NCBI GenBank assembly: GCA_032433595.1
Contig: JASWJB010000115.1
Span: forward strand, 1 to 64,000
Reading direction: 5' to 3'
Origin: Conoideocrella luteorostrata
Taxonomy: Eukaryota > Ascomycota > Sordariomycetes > Hypocreales > Clavicipitaceae
DNA: 64,000 bases
The notes under the pieces are model-generated. The model was not told where the DNA came from. It searched no databases and saw only the letters and a list, made by a program, of their open reading frames with translations. This document shows positions 34,788 to 45,239 of the stretch, one piece after another. The stretch's first letter is position 1. Every line of letters starts with the position of its first letter. Made by a program: the position numbers and the translations under genes.

Positions 34788-35582
34788 ATGACACCCGAAC
34801 TCGAGGATTCGCTCATTACCATGGCCGAGGCCGGAGACCTTGACCGCATGGGGACTCTACTTACGGCCAGCCAAGAGTCGCCATCGGAAAAGACTGTCCA
34901 GAACCTTCTAGCGACAGCTGCGCATAGCTGCCACCCCAAGGTTATCAATTTCCTGCTGGCCCAGTACCCCTCTGTTCCCTTGCAAGAGGAGGTTATCCGA
35001 ACTGCGGTCAACACCGGCTCAATCCCCGTCTTCGAGGCCCTGCTCGCCCGGGATCCCTCTGTAATCAACATGCCTTTCGATAAGCGCGGCTCGCCTCTCA
35101 TCGTGGCGTGCATGGGCCAGCAGAGCGTTGAGTACCTGCGGTTCCTGCTTGAGGCTGGCGCCAATCCAAATCAGGACCCAGACGCCGCCGCCTTCCCGCT
35201 GGCGCTGGTGGCAGCGCTCTATAAAGCCCCCGCCGCAATCGACCTGCTGCTGCAACACGGTGCCCGCCTGGAGCATTCAGGCGCGCTGGCTGCCGCCGCC
35301 CGGCTCGGCAATGAGCTCATGGTTCGCCATCTCTTGGGTCGCGGCGCCCGCCCTGACGCCGATGACCCTGCCCCCGCCATGGAGGTTAACGCATCGCCCC
35401 TCCATGTCGCCGTCTCAAAGTGCCGCCTCAGCATCGTCCGAATTCTGCTGCAGCACGGTGCCGATCCCAATGCCCCCGACAGCAGCGGCGCCACAGCTAT
35501 CGAGGTTGCCGAGCAGATGAGGCTGAAAAGGCAGGATATGTCAGAGATGCTAGACCTTCTAGGAGGAGAGCGGGGACGCTAG
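34788..35582 (+). CDS. ankyrin-repeat protein
   Basis: An intronless frame of 264 residues made almost entirely of ankyrin repeats. The clearest are GSPLIVACMGQQSVEYLRFL followed by LEAGANPNQD, AAIDLLLQHGARLEHSGALAAAARLGNELMVRHLLGRGARPDADD (two joined repeats), and ASPLHVAVSKCRLSIVRILL followed by QHGADPNAPDSSGATAIEVA. The first 90 residues hold two or three weaker repeats. There is no signal peptide, membrane span or attached effector domain, so it is a cytosolic or nuclear protein-binding module with unknown partner. Its GC content and Ala-rich codon use are clearly higher than those of its neighbours, which stands out locally but is common in small ankyrin genes. Start chosen at the first ATG (context GCAAATGAC). 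Confidence 0.85.
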   Translation: MTPELEDSLITMAEAGDLDRMGTLLTASQESPSEKTVQNLLATAAHSCHPKVINFLLAQYPSVPLQEEVIRTAVNTGSIPVFEALLARDPSVINMPFDKRGSPLIVACMGQQSVEYLRFLLEAGANPNQDPDAAAFPLALVAALYKAPAAIDLLLQHGARLEHSGALAAAARLGNELMVRHLLGRGARPDADDPAPAMEVNASPLHVAVSKCRLSIVRILLQHGADPNAPDSSGATAIEVAEQMRLKRQDMSEMLDLLGGERGR

Positions 35583-36773
35583 GCAATGTATCGCATGCCC
35601 ATTGTGCTCCGTAGATGATGCTAAATTGTTGTCCACCCTCACCATCTTTACTAATTACAGACACAAACCATACACTGATAAATTGTGGCTAGATCCATGT
35701 TCTTACTGAGAGGCGCATGGACCCTACCTGAATACCAGCTAAATTTAGCCCGGTAAATGGCATAAAGCTGTCAAAAAAGGCTCAAAAAAACACGCAGTAA
35801 ATCGTGCGTTGCACGACTGTAAATGGTCCATGCTCACAGTTAACAAAATACAGTGGAACGGACAATAAATTCGGTCGCGACGGTAGAATTCTTATCTAAT
35901 TTAAGGCCCTCTCCAATTACGAGAGACTGTATGCCTACGGTGGCACATTAGCTAAGGTGTGCAAAATGCTGCCAAATATGCCAGCTGACTCTATCGACAC
36001 CATAGGCGCAGGGAAAGCTTCGGATAGGTTGATTATGTTGCTGCTGGTGAAGACGCTGCCGACGATGCTGTCAACAACGCTACTGACGATGCTACTGATG
36101 ATGCTGCTGACGATGGCCTTGTTGCTTGATATTGATGCTGCTGCTGATGATGATTTTACTATCATATTGTGCGGGCCGGAAAAGAGCCTCTAGGGGTGGC
36201 AGGAATTAGTTCGCGTGAGGCTTTGTACTTGACCGAATCGGTCAGATCAATGATATAGCTATAAGTAGGAGGCTTATCTCACTCACGGGCACATCACCAT
36301 TTATTTAAAAAGTCTTCCCCTGAGTACAACAAGTGTGTCTGTATTAGAAGCTCTGCTCCGCTGCCTATTATGAATAAGTCCCTTTCTTAAAGTGCATAGG
36401 AGCGTGATAATTAACGAGCAACCTGTTAGATCATTTGATCTTGCTAGAAGTAAGATTCTTATAAAGTACGGAAGGTCTCTACAAGAGCCTTTCAGAGTTC
36501 ACGGCGCGTTGCTGGTTGTGTGTCAGACACCAGTATAAGTGAGTGGTGAGTATGGGTGCTTTGGGTCAACCAAATATTATGTAGCTTTTTTTATTTTATT
36601 TTCCCCTCCGGAGCCTCTGCCGGGTGGCGGCGCCTTTACACACGCAAAGATGCAGATCTTGACCAGGGTGGCTTCACTGGGGTGACCCTGCCTAGACAAG
36701 GCGGCCGTAAGCGAACTCCTAATGATAGCTTCAACCGCCACAACTCCCTCCATGCACCACAACAGTGACGTTT
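35583..36773. other. 1.2-kb spacer with a trinucleotide-type repeat
   Basis: No supported gene. An imperfect microsatellite of GATGCT/GATGAT/CTGCTGA units runs from about 36056 to 36155 and generates spurious Ser/Ile/Val-rich frames. Confidence 0.5.
36056..36155. repeat. imperfect GATGCT/GATGAT microsatellite
   Basis: About 100 bp of interrupted three-base repeats, mostly GAT, GCT and ACT/ACG units. It is intergenic, and the frames it opens have no start context. Confidence 0.6.
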
Positions 36774-38519
36774 CTACCAATTACAGTAAATAACACCTTC
36801 ATACGGCTTCAACTCCAACCCCCCCTCGGTAATCGCCTTCTCAGCCGTATCCCCAATCAACTTCTTCCATCCTACATACTCGCCGGCTCCAAATCTCTGC
36901 TTTTTATCAGAGAAATTAAGCAGTACCAGCGCCTGCCTGGTCCTATCAAACTTGGTCATTGTGTACGCAAAAACATCTGCCCCGCTCCGATCTTCGCTCA
37001 GCATGCTATAAGTCCCGTAGATAAACACATCCTGCTCTTCCTTTCTCAGCTTGAGCATTCTCCGCCAGTACGCCAGCACACTATCCTCAACGCCTTCCTG
37101 GGACTCAACATTCCACGTATCGTAATCGTCGTTGACACGCATCCAGGGCTTGGGTCCTGTGGTGAAGCCGCCGTGGGGTTTGGCGTTCCACTGCATGGGT
37201 AAGCGTCCGTTATCTCTAGATTTTAGACGCATTTGCTGCAGCACATCATCCATATCGGCACCTTCGCCTCTTTGCTTCAAAATACTTCTATAGTAGTTGC
37301 TTCCCTCGACATCAATGTACTCCTCCACGCCCCACGACTTGGGCATGTTGGCCATGCCAATCTCTTGTCCTTGGAGTAGGAAGACAGTCCCGCTTAGACT
37401 GGCCAGATACGTGGCCAGCATTTTGGCAGCGTCTTGTCGGAACTGTGGCAGATCGGAACCATAGCGAGACAGCGAGCGGCCAGAGTCATGATTGTCCATG
37501 TACACGGAGTTCCAGCCGTCGAATTTAGGCATGGCAGACTGCCACATGTTGGTAATGTTCCTGAGTTTAGACACGTGAAACTCCCCAGGTCCGTATTTGT
37601 GGTTCTCGCCAAAGTCCATGTCGACGATATCGCCTGTGAAGAGCATGTTGAGTTCGTGCCTCTCCTTGGCGACGTACTCAGAAACGCTCTTCTCGTCCTT
37701 TGTGAACCCGAGCTCTCCGACGGTCATGCAGTCATACTTGTCAAAAACCTGGGCGCGCATTTCCTGGATGTACTCGTGCATGCGGGGACCGCTGGCAAAG
37801 TACAGCGCTCCTGACTGGTACTCAGAGTCTGGGTCCGAGATGGGTGCATCAGGGAGGTCCGGGTGCTTCGACATCAGATTCATCGAGTCTATGCGAAATC
37901 CATCCGCACCTCTGTCGAGCCAGAATTCCATATCCTCATAGGTAGCTTTACGCATATTCTCATTCGCCCAGTTGAGATCCGGCTGAGACGGCAGGAATAA
38001 CGACAGATAGTACTGGCCCGTGAGTTCATCCCATGTCCAAGCGCTGCCACCGAAAATGGAGGCCCAGTTATTGGGCGGTTTTCTGTTGCCCTGCGCATCG
38101 AACCTGGCGTCTCTCCAGAAGTACCAGTCTCGCTTAGGCGAGTCCTTTGAGGACCGCGATTGCTTGAACCAATCGTGTTCATCGCTCGTATGATTCACGA
38201 CGAGGTCGAGCAAGATCTTGAGTCCCCGCTCATGGCAGCCTCTTATGAGCTGCTCAGCGTCCTGGGTGCTTCCATAAGGCGCGTGGATGTCTCTGTAGTC
38301 TGAGATATCGTATCCCATGTCCTTCTGGGGGCTCTTGAAGATGGGTGACAGCCAGATAGTATCGACACCCACAGACTTGATGTAATCGAGTTTTGAGATG
38401 ATGCCAGGTAGGTCACCTACCCCAGTGCCATTGCTGTCGAGAAAGCTTGCAGGGTAGATTTGATAGACTGAGGCTTCCTTCCACCACGCCTTCTCGGGCG
38501 GTCTCTGCGCTACAGCCAT
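36774..38519 (-). CDS. GH13 alpha-glucosidase (maltase/isomaltase type), intracellular
   Basis: An intronless frame of 581 residues, the usual length of fungal GH13 maltases, with no signal peptide. The N-terminus WWKEASVYQIYPASFLDSNGTGVGD is the family hallmark. Conserved regions are LLDLVVNHTSDEH (region I), GFRIDSMNLM with the nucleophile Asp211, VGE with the acid/base Glu269, and DNHDSGRSLSRYG with the transition-state Asp345. The enzyme should hydrolyse terminal alpha-glucosidic bonds of maltose, isomaltose or sucrose-type sugars in the cytosol. It lies tail-first next to a GH32 gene, with a sugar transporter and Zn2Cys6 regulator beyond. A TATATA element 111 bp upstream of the ATG (38630-38635) is the likely core promoter. 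Confidence 0.93.
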   Translation of the reverse strand: MAVAQRPPEKAWWKEASVYQIYPASFLDSNGTGVGDLPGIISKLDYIKSVGVDTIWLSPIFKSPQKDMGYDISDYRDIHAPYGSTQDAEQLIRGCHERGLKILLDLVVNHTSDEHDWFKQSRSSKDSPKRDWYFWRDARFDAQGNRKPPNNWASIFGGSAWTWDELTGQYYLSLFLPSQPDLNWANENMRKATYEDMEFWLDRGADGFRIDSMNLMSKHPDLPDAPISDPDSEYQSGALYFASGPRMHEYIQEMRAQVFDKYDCMTVGELGFTKDEKSVSEYVAKERHELNMLFTGDIVDMDFGENHKYGPGEFHVSKLRNITNMWQSAMPKFDGWNSVYMDNHDSGRSLSRYGSDLPQFRQDAAKMLATYLASLSGTVFLLQGQEIGMANMPKSWGVEEYIDVEGSNYYRSILKQRGEGADMDDVLQQMRLKSRDNGRLPMQWNAKPHGGFTTGPKPWMRVNDDYDTWNVESQEGVEDSVLAYWRRMLKLRKEEQDVFIYGTYSMLSEDRSGADVFAYTMTKFDRTRQALVLLNFSDKKQRFGAGEYVGWKKLIGDTAEKAITEGGLELKPYEGVIYCNW

Positions 38520-39672
38520 GATGACACGAAAGAAATTAAGTCAACGCTGTACACTTAAGTGTCTGGTGGTCTCGCTGGGAATAGGGAAGAGCGATGCAAG
38601 CAGAAAGGGCGACAACAAAGCGCCGCTTGTATATATTGACAAACTTGCCGAGTTCAGTAGTGCGAGCAGAAGCGAACACTCATCACAACCCGTTTCACGA
38701 CTTATATGCCGAGGGGCTTCCAGCTCCGGACTCGGCTTGTTGCTATTTCGCTCGTGTCAAACGCCAGGGTGCATCCGTCGCACCTCGCTAGATTAAATCG
38801 TTAAAAATATTGCGCCACACATGCCAAGCTGAACCAAAAGCGCGGGGGACTTGAACAAGTTTATGTAAAAACACCGTCAGATTTGTAATCGACTCGGGCA
38901 TCCTCGCGTCAATGAAAATGGCGCCGAGGGACAGCTTTCTCATCAACTTTACACAATATTTCTATTCCATCCCGTGAACTTCTGAGAATAGTGTTGCGGG
39001 GGTGCCTCCACATCAAGAGGGAGGCTAGTTTGACAGACGGGTGACGGGTCCAAGTCTATGGGTGAATTTCCATTGGCTGGAAATGATTCTGTTTCTAGCC
39101 GGAAATATTAAGCGTAAACTAACAATTGCACGGAGTATGGGGTTAGTTAGCTGGGGGATTTGAGAATGGAGTCAGTGTCAGACGCTTCCCCATGGGCGCG
39201 CAGCTTGGCGACGCGGATCTGACAGGGCGGCAGACAGGATACTGGATCATGGATACTGGATACTGGATACAACATGCCAGATACGGAATACAGTATGCAG
39301 AAAGTGAACAGCGGGATGCAGGCAGGGTCTCGGTCAACTTCCCGCGGTAGCAACACTGTGACGAGAAAACGCAATGTGACCGTTGACTAACCTTAATAGC
39401 GACCAACACGGCATTTCTTGTCGGTCCGCCAAGAATTAATTACCCATGACGACTATGAGCACGACCATGGTGACGACTAGGTATGCAATGCAGGTATTGT
39501 CACCGTCCTTGGTAATATTACCAAGGCATGTTTATCAGAGATCCCAATGCACCTCGACAGCCTATCACGCGGCACTAAAACAAGGGTGGCATTATGTCAT
39601 GGCTTAACGAAAGAAGAATTTCCGGCTAATCACTATCTTAAGATGTACTTGTACTTTCTGCTGTTAAGCAAT
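38520..39672. other. 1.15-kb spacer, alpha-glucosidase promoter and invertase 3' side
   Basis: The TATATA at 38630-38635 probably belongs to the alpha-glucosidase promoter. A short tandem repeat lies at about 39237-39270 (ATACTGG units). No gene. Confidence 0.5.
39237..39270. repeat. short tandem repeat, GGATACT units
   Basis: GGATACTGGATCATGGATACTGGATACTGGATAC consists of about four 7-11 bp units (shown as a pattern over 34 bp). Intergenic; nothing suggests a function. Confidence 0.6.
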
Positions 39673-41373
39673 CTATGACGCCGCTGCCATCTCTATGTGC
39701 ATCTCTGACACGGGGATCATCTTCTCGGACTGTTCCACGCCAGCCCGAGGGAGCAACTCAGGTAGTATGCCACAGCCGGATTCACGATCCGGCCAAGCAT
39801 TTCTCAATCCCTCCCAATACTCAAACGCGACGTTCTTCTCATCAAAGTCTCCAAAATCATGACTTGCCATTGTAGATGCCTCGAGGGATGGGTAGACGCG
39901 CGATGTCAGTGCAAAGCGGTCATTGGCGTAGATCTCAATAATAGATACATCAACAAAAATCCTGACATTAAGGTCTTCTCCGGGAAGGAGCTTAAGACTA
40001 CCACTGTCCGGGGAGTTTATGCCCAGTTGCTTGAGCGAGGTCTTGGAGCGATCAACGACGACTTCTTGTCGCTCCAGATCAAAAATTAGCTTCGTCACTT
40101 CTGTTGAGTCAGGGGACTGAAGAACATTGAAGACAAATTTTTCTGTCCCTGCCAGACTCGAAAATTTGGCTTTGATTTCGTAGTTTTGCGATCGCAAATG
40201 ATTGAAACTGGGGAGAGCTGCCCGGCCAGATACCGAGGCGCCAGCTCGGAGTGTGTCAACTTGAGGTGCCGGGCGTATGCCAAGCGTGGACATGGTCCCG
40301 GATACTTCGTCGACGTGCCATTCGGGCCATGATGCTGCGTGGCTATCAAGAGGTCGCACAACTTCTGTGAGCTCTCGAGGGTGACCCAGACATCCGGCCC
40401 ATCCCTGGCCTTGGACAACGTGCTTCTTGGCTGCCTCGTCGGCCCATCCAAGCTGGAGAAGTCGGTTCTGCGAGTCTCGGAACAGATGTGCCGCGTAGAG
40501 GATGCCGTGGTCGAGCATGTTGTGGCTCTCAATTCTGAACGTCGGCAATCCCCGGTCATTGAGCACAAATTTGCCTGACAGCCAGAGCACATAGTGTCCG
40601 TTATGGTGTGTGCTTTCCTCGGTCTCTTCTACACCAATAATGATGTAGTCTGTTTGGCCCATGGTGAAGAAGCTGGCGCACTCAAAGTTGATGCCCCAGT
40701 TCATGGTGCTCCGACTTGTGATGATGTCACGCAATCTGACGTCCACCACGGCAGACACATAGTCCCACGACTTCAGATTGTGTGACTTGTACAAATGAAG
40801 CTGAGGCCCGTGGTTTCGCTCTCCAGAAGAAATCATCATGTAGTCAGTACCATGGTCCAACCCGAGAAGATCAGAGAGCGCCATGCTGGGAGACACGAAC
40901 GGATCACGCCATCCCGTAGTCAGCGCTGGTTTGGGGGGCGCTTCCATGAGCGGATTACTTCCATGTCGGACCCAAGTGTTGCCCAAATCCGTCGAAATAG
41001 CGACGGATTGCGTCTCACAGCCCTGGATGTACGGCTTTGACCAGTGAATTGGCACGGCCGAGACACTCGTATAGAACAAGTATAGTATTCTCTTGCCATC
41101 GACCAATCTGGAAACAATTGATCCTGAAAAGACACCGGCTGAGTCATACGATGAGCCGTTCCAGATGGCAGGCATACAGTCTTGCCATATGGCGAGGTCT
41201 TTGCTTTTTGCCATGCCCCAGGCACAATTGCCGCCTTCTGTGGTGCCAGGGTTCCATTGGTAGCATAGAAGATACTCCTGTGATTCTGGGACATAGACTG
41301 CACCGCATGGGTCATTAGACCATGAGTGCGGTGCAATGAAGTGTGACGTTGGCCTGTAGCAAGAGTATGACAT
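39673..41373 (-). CDS. GH32 invertase / beta-fructofuranosidase without signal peptide
   Basis: An intronless frame of 566 residues starting at the first ATG (MSYSCYRP). The open frame extends 18 codons further 5' but has only a TTG there. The GH32 triad is intact: SWSNDPCG with nucleophile Asp21, WRDPF with Asp157 as transition-state stabiliser, and FECASFF with acid/base Glu231. The C-terminal beta-sandwich ends in VRIFVDVSIIEIYANDRFALTSRVYP, the usual GH32 tail. The catalytic block begins within 20 residues of the start, leaving no room for a secretion signal, so the enzyme is probably cytosolic. It would cleave sucrose or raffinose-type sugars after uptake. It is divergent from the sugar transporter at 42776, sharing a 1.4-kb promoter region. 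Confidence 0.92.
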   Translation of the reverse strand: MSYSCYRPTSHFIAPHSWSNDPCGAVYVPESQEYLLCYQWNPGTTEGGNCAWGMAKSKDLAIWQDCMPAIWNGSSYDSAGVFSGSIVSRLVDGKRILYLFYTSVSAVPIHWSKPYIQGCETQSVAISTDLGNTWVRHGSNPLMEAPPKPALTTGWRDPFVSPSMALSDLLGLDHGTDYMMISSGERNHGPQLHLYKSHNLKSWDYVSAVVDVRLRDIITSRSTMNWGINFECASFFTMGQTDYIIIGVEETEESTHHNGHYVLWLSGKFVLNDRGLPTFRIESHNMLDHGILYAAHLFRDSQNRLLQLGWADEAAKKHVVQGQGWAGCLGHPRELTEVVRPLDSHAASWPEWHVDEVSGTMSTLGIRPAPQVDTLRAGASVSGRAALPSFNHLRSQNYEIKAKFSSLAGTEKFVFNVLQSPDSTEVTKLIFDLERQEVVVDRSKTSLKQLGINSPDSGSLKLLPGEDLNVRIFVDVSIIEIYANDRFALTSRVYPSLEASTMASHDFGDFDEKNVAFEYWEGLRNAWPDRESGCGILPELLPRAGVEQSEKMIPVSEMHIEMAAAS

Positions 41374-42775
41374 TGTATTTTTGTGCAAGCGCTGTCGGAA
41401 GAAGATGACGATGGGTTGCAGTTTCAAGAGTAACGGAGAAGTCAGGCAGGCTACGGTTCGACAGATACGTCAATTAACAAGGCTTGCAAACAATGGAAAT
41501 AAAATATAATTGGAAAGGTTGAAGGCATTGGGGGGGGAGGCAAACCGACATAATGTACGCCGTAAGAAGCTATCTGTCGACCGACCGCCGGAATACACTC
41601 TTGAACTTCGGCAAAAGAGTCGGTAAAGATAACCAGATTCGCCCGGTAGCTCCGCCCATGCTGTCGGTACAGCACAGAACAACAAGAGAAGCGTGCAGAA
41701 GCTTGGACGTCAAGTTCATGGTGTCGGCCCGACGAGATCCAGCAGCGCCCAGGGCTGACGAGAGCATTAGGTGGGGGTCGAAGGACCAGGGTGGGGAGGG
41801 GTATAGATGCAAGATCGAATTCGCCAACCAACTTGTTAATGCACGATACCACGGACAATAGCCCGACAATGTTTTGTGGTTGGCGATTCCACTTTCTCGC
41901 AGTTCCAAGCTTCCAAACTCCCAGTTTGGGGTCTCCCTCCCTCGGGGCGGTCCACAACTCTGGGGTGCAGAAAGTCTGGGTCGTACTCTGGGTCGAAGTC
42001 TGGGTCGAAGTCTGGTAGCTCTCTCCGGGGACGTGGAGCGCCGTGGAGTGCCGGTCCAGTGTACCAGGATGCTGCAGCAGCTTTGCAGCTCCCAATCCAT
42101 CCAATTAGAATTCACCCATCCCATCCCACACCCCAATGCTCCCCAATGTGGCCCTCTCACTTGCCTTTCTTGGCAGTCTTTGTGCTCAATTTGTCGGTGT
42201 CGGAAGTGCACAAATGGCAAAAGGTCGGAACTACATGCGGAACAGTAAGTCAAGTATTCCGTAACTAACTGAATACTAACTAGTCCTGAGCAGACACTCT
42301 CGAGACTAGCTTCAACGCCGTCAACGACAATGAATCAGCCTGCCCAGCGCTAGGCAAGAGCAAGCGTTGAGAACCCCAAAAAACCGCCACCCGACATCAC
42401 CATTAGACACGATGAAAGGCCATTCCCCCAGACTCTCAGCACCTCTGGACGTCCAACCAGTCGCATTACGCTATCCCCACGGCGCAGAAGGGGCAAGCCT
42501 GGGGGGATTTGATGCTAAGAGGGAAAATATCTTCTCCCGAGACCGGCACAAATGAGCCAGCCGCGGGCAAAACGAATGCCAAGTGGTATTTTTGAACAAA
42601 AGCTCATGTCATGCGCGGCAGCTAGTTCGCCAGCACGTCTTTCGCTAGAAGCATATAAAGGGTGGTGAAACCTTGATTCCTTCGACCTTTTTTTTTTTTT
42701 TTTTGAAGTAAATATTCATTCGATCTTCTCTTTTTCCACAGATCTGGCTTCTGTTTCCCCGGATCCTTTTTCGCC
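41374..42775. promoter_or_regulatory. shared divergent promoter, invertase and sugar transporter
   Basis: This 1.4-kb region separates two divergent start codons. For the transporter, TATAAA lies at 42654-42659, followed by a 17-T tract at 42688-42704 and the ATG at 42776. Sites matching the carbon-repressor CreA consensus SYGGRG are seen at 41960-41965 (CTGGGG), 42025-42030 (CCGGGG) and 42499-42504 (CTGGGG); such hexamers also occur by chance. Long frames of 217-227 codons on the minus strand (41451-42253) have no recognisable domain and I do not count them as genes. Confidence 0.5.
41971..42015. repeat. 12-bp tandem repeat in the divergent promoter
   Basis: AGTCTGGGTCGT, ACTCTGGGTCGA, AGTCTGGGTCGA, AGTCTGG: three complete and one partial copy of a 12-bp unit. 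It falls between the invertase and transporter genes, about 600 bp from the invertase ATG and 760 bp from the transporter ATG. Confidence 0.75.
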
Positions 42776-44490
42776 ATGGAGCCAAAAGTCCCCAACCACA
42801 GCTCAGGCCTTGCTCGGACCCTATCAAATGACTTTGACGTCGAAAAGTCAACGACAATGGCACAGCATGCTGAGGTTTCCATTGCTGACGATAAGACGCC
42901 CGTCTCACCACCAGAGCAACTCACTCCAGGGGAACAGTATCGGCAGTTGTGGGCAAACCTCAAAAAGGACAAGCATTTCGTCTTTTGGGCCCTTTATGTC
43001 ATGACTCTCGTCTTCGGATGGGGCTATGACGCCGGTCTGTCTGGCGTCGCTATCGCCTTCCCCGAGTTCAGAAAGGAATATGGCAATTACTACCACGACG
43101 GTGAACAATATGTCATTCCCGCGCTGTGGCAGTCACTCTGGAATGCTGCAAGTACCATTGGACAAGTATTTGGGGCTTTTTTGACGGGTCAGTTTGCTGA
43201 TTATACTGGTCGTATTCCAGTTTTATGGCTCGCTATTGTCCTGTCTCTCTCTTCATCCTTCGCCCTCGTGTTTGCCCCAAATCTGCCCGTTCTCTTCGTC
43301 TCCAAACTTCTGCTTGGTCTCTCTGTCGGATTCTCGACTGCAACGCCTCCTCTATATGTTACCGAGAATGCCCCCGCCGCTCTTCGAAGCTCTGCTAGCT
43401 CCCTGACCAATGTCATCATCGTGCTTGGCTTCTTCCTGTCATCCCTTACCGGGTATGGGGCCTCACAGATCCATGGCCAATGGAGCTACAGGCTGGCTTT
43501 TGTTATGACATTTCTTGTGCCCACACTGTTTGCCATTGTTCTGCCCTTCCTCCCAGAATCGCCTGTTTGGTATGTCAAAAAGGGGCGGGATGACGATGCG
43601 CGCAAGGCTATTGTAAAGCTGTTCGGCAAAGACGCGGATGTTGAGGAACGTTTACGCTTCATCAAGTCTGAGCTTGAGGTCATCGCCGGAGAGGCAGATC
43701 TTGCTAGCCAGACTAGTTGGAAGGCTCTTTTCTCAAAGGAACACCGCGGACGAACACTAGTTGCCGTTCTTGGTCTGCAGTCGCAGAACTTTTCTGGTGG
43801 TTACTTTGCCAGTAAGTACCTTTTTCTTCCCTACAATAGTGTTTCGCATCAGCAGGGCCTGACACACTGGCAGACACTTACCAAACATACTATTTCGAGC
43901 TCATCGGCCAAACGAATGCCTTCGGACTCACCGCCATCTCCTCCACCCTCCAATTCCTGTCCAACTGTGTCGCCGTCAGTGTCTCCGACGTCCTGCCTCG
44001 CCGTAAGTCCCTTATTGGAGGCGGTGCATTACTTGGTTGCTGGTCTGTCATCATCGCCGGCACTTCGCTCGCCGGAACTTCGAACCAAAAGGCCAACACT
44101 GCGCTTCTCGTCTTCATGATCACATGGTCGATGCTCTATACCGCCACAGTCGGTTGCTTCGGTTGGGCTGTGGCTCAAGAGACTGCCTCTCAGGCTACGA
44201 GACCCAAGACGATTGCCTTCAGTCTTGTGTGCCAGCAGCTTACGGCGCTCATGTTGTCATCGGTCTTCCCATACTTCATCAACCCAGATCAACTCAATTG
44301 GGGCGGCAAGATTATGTTCTTGTTTGTTGGCGCAGAGGCTATCATTCTGGCTCTGTTGTTCTTTGTTCAGCCCGAGACGAAGAACAGAACGTATCATGAC
44401 ATTGATACACTGTACGCGAACAACGTGCCGCCGCGGAAGTTTGCGGAACACGTCGTCAGAGATGGCGTTGTGGTGAGGAAGCAAGCTTGA
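42776..44490 (+). CDS. MFS sugar (oligosaccharide) transporter, two exons
   Basis: Exons 42776-43811 and 43874-44490 join in frame through a 62-nt intron (GTAAGT donor, CCTGAC branch site, GGCAG acceptor) to give 550 residues, the size of the MAL/raffinose transporter group. After a hydrophilic N-terminus of about 70 residues come 12 expected membrane spans. Sugar-porter signatures are visible: GWGYDAGLSGVA in TM1, FADYTGRIPVLW after TM2, LPESPVWYVKKGRDDDA in the central loop with the PESPxW motif, and QPETKNRTYHDID after TM12, matching PETKGxxxxEID. It should import a di- or oligosaccharide by proton symport at the plasma membrane. The cytosolic GH32 and GH13 enzymes alongside fit that role. 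The exact sugar cannot be read from sequence. Confidence 0.92.
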
Positions 44491-45239
44491 TTTGACAATT
44501 TGTTTGTGTTGCGTTGCCACACTAGCGATATTGCCGTAGCGTATGCTCATGATGGAGCAAATCACTGTTGAAATAATTAATGCAAAACTTGCGCCTGCCT
44601 TCGGTTCAATAGTGCTGGATTAATTTGGTGATGTGCTGTGCTACTCGTAGCTCGTCAGGCGAAAGGTCAGAGGCAGTCAGAGGCAGCTTGAAGTTTGGTT
44701 CGGTAGATCTGCCATCCATGTCTTGTGAGGAATGAATGCGTTGAACATCTACCCCGGATAGGACAATGCAATGCAAGATAAGCGAGCCAGCCGGTCGTTT
44801 ACTGCATGTTGGATCTGGTACTCCGTGCAATTCGTCTAACCGAGCTGGCTGCACCCCGGCTAGTGCCATGCGTGGGGGAAAGTGTGCGGCGGACCCGCCC
44901 CGACCAACCCACCTAGCGCACGCCCCCGTGTCGGCGCGTCAGGGTCCATTCCGGGTCTACGTCAAACGCTGCAGCTGCCGTCAGCGGAGTACGCCGGCTG
45001 GCCTGGCACCATCATCAGTAAATTACGCACAAATCCATGTATACGATGCGGCGCAGCAAGAGAGCATTCGGCAGCGGAAACTGACCTTCGTCCGATCATG
45101 CCACTGCTTGAGTTTCCGTTGTTCCCTTCTATTAAATTTTCTGCTGTCCCATCACCGACTTCCGTGCCCCGTTTCCATCACGCGCTCCATCAATCAGTCG
45201 ACACTCCGTCTTTGCTCCGTACAATGCAACCCTATCCGC
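44491..45239. other. spacer and promoter of the Zn2Cys6 regulator
   Basis: An open frame runs through much of this stretch into the regulator, but its composition before 45240 is unlike the protein and it lacks conserved features. I treat it as 5' leader and promoter. C/T-rich segments lie near 45100-45230. Confidence 0.45.

Noticed and set aside
36056..36155. CRISPR-like or coding interpretation of the regular repeats
   Set aside because: Units are three bases and interrupted; a plain microsatellite, with no spacers and a eukaryotic host.
41451..42253. Two overlapping frames of 217 and 227 codons on the minus strand between the invertase and the transporter
   Set aside because: They overlap each other in different frames, have no recognisable domain and occupy a divergent promoter containing tandem repeats.
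44766..45239. 158-codon upstream extension of the sugar-cluster regulator
   Set aside because: The frame is open, but the ATG at 45240 puts the zinc cluster at the usual distance from the N-terminus and the extension looks like translated leader.
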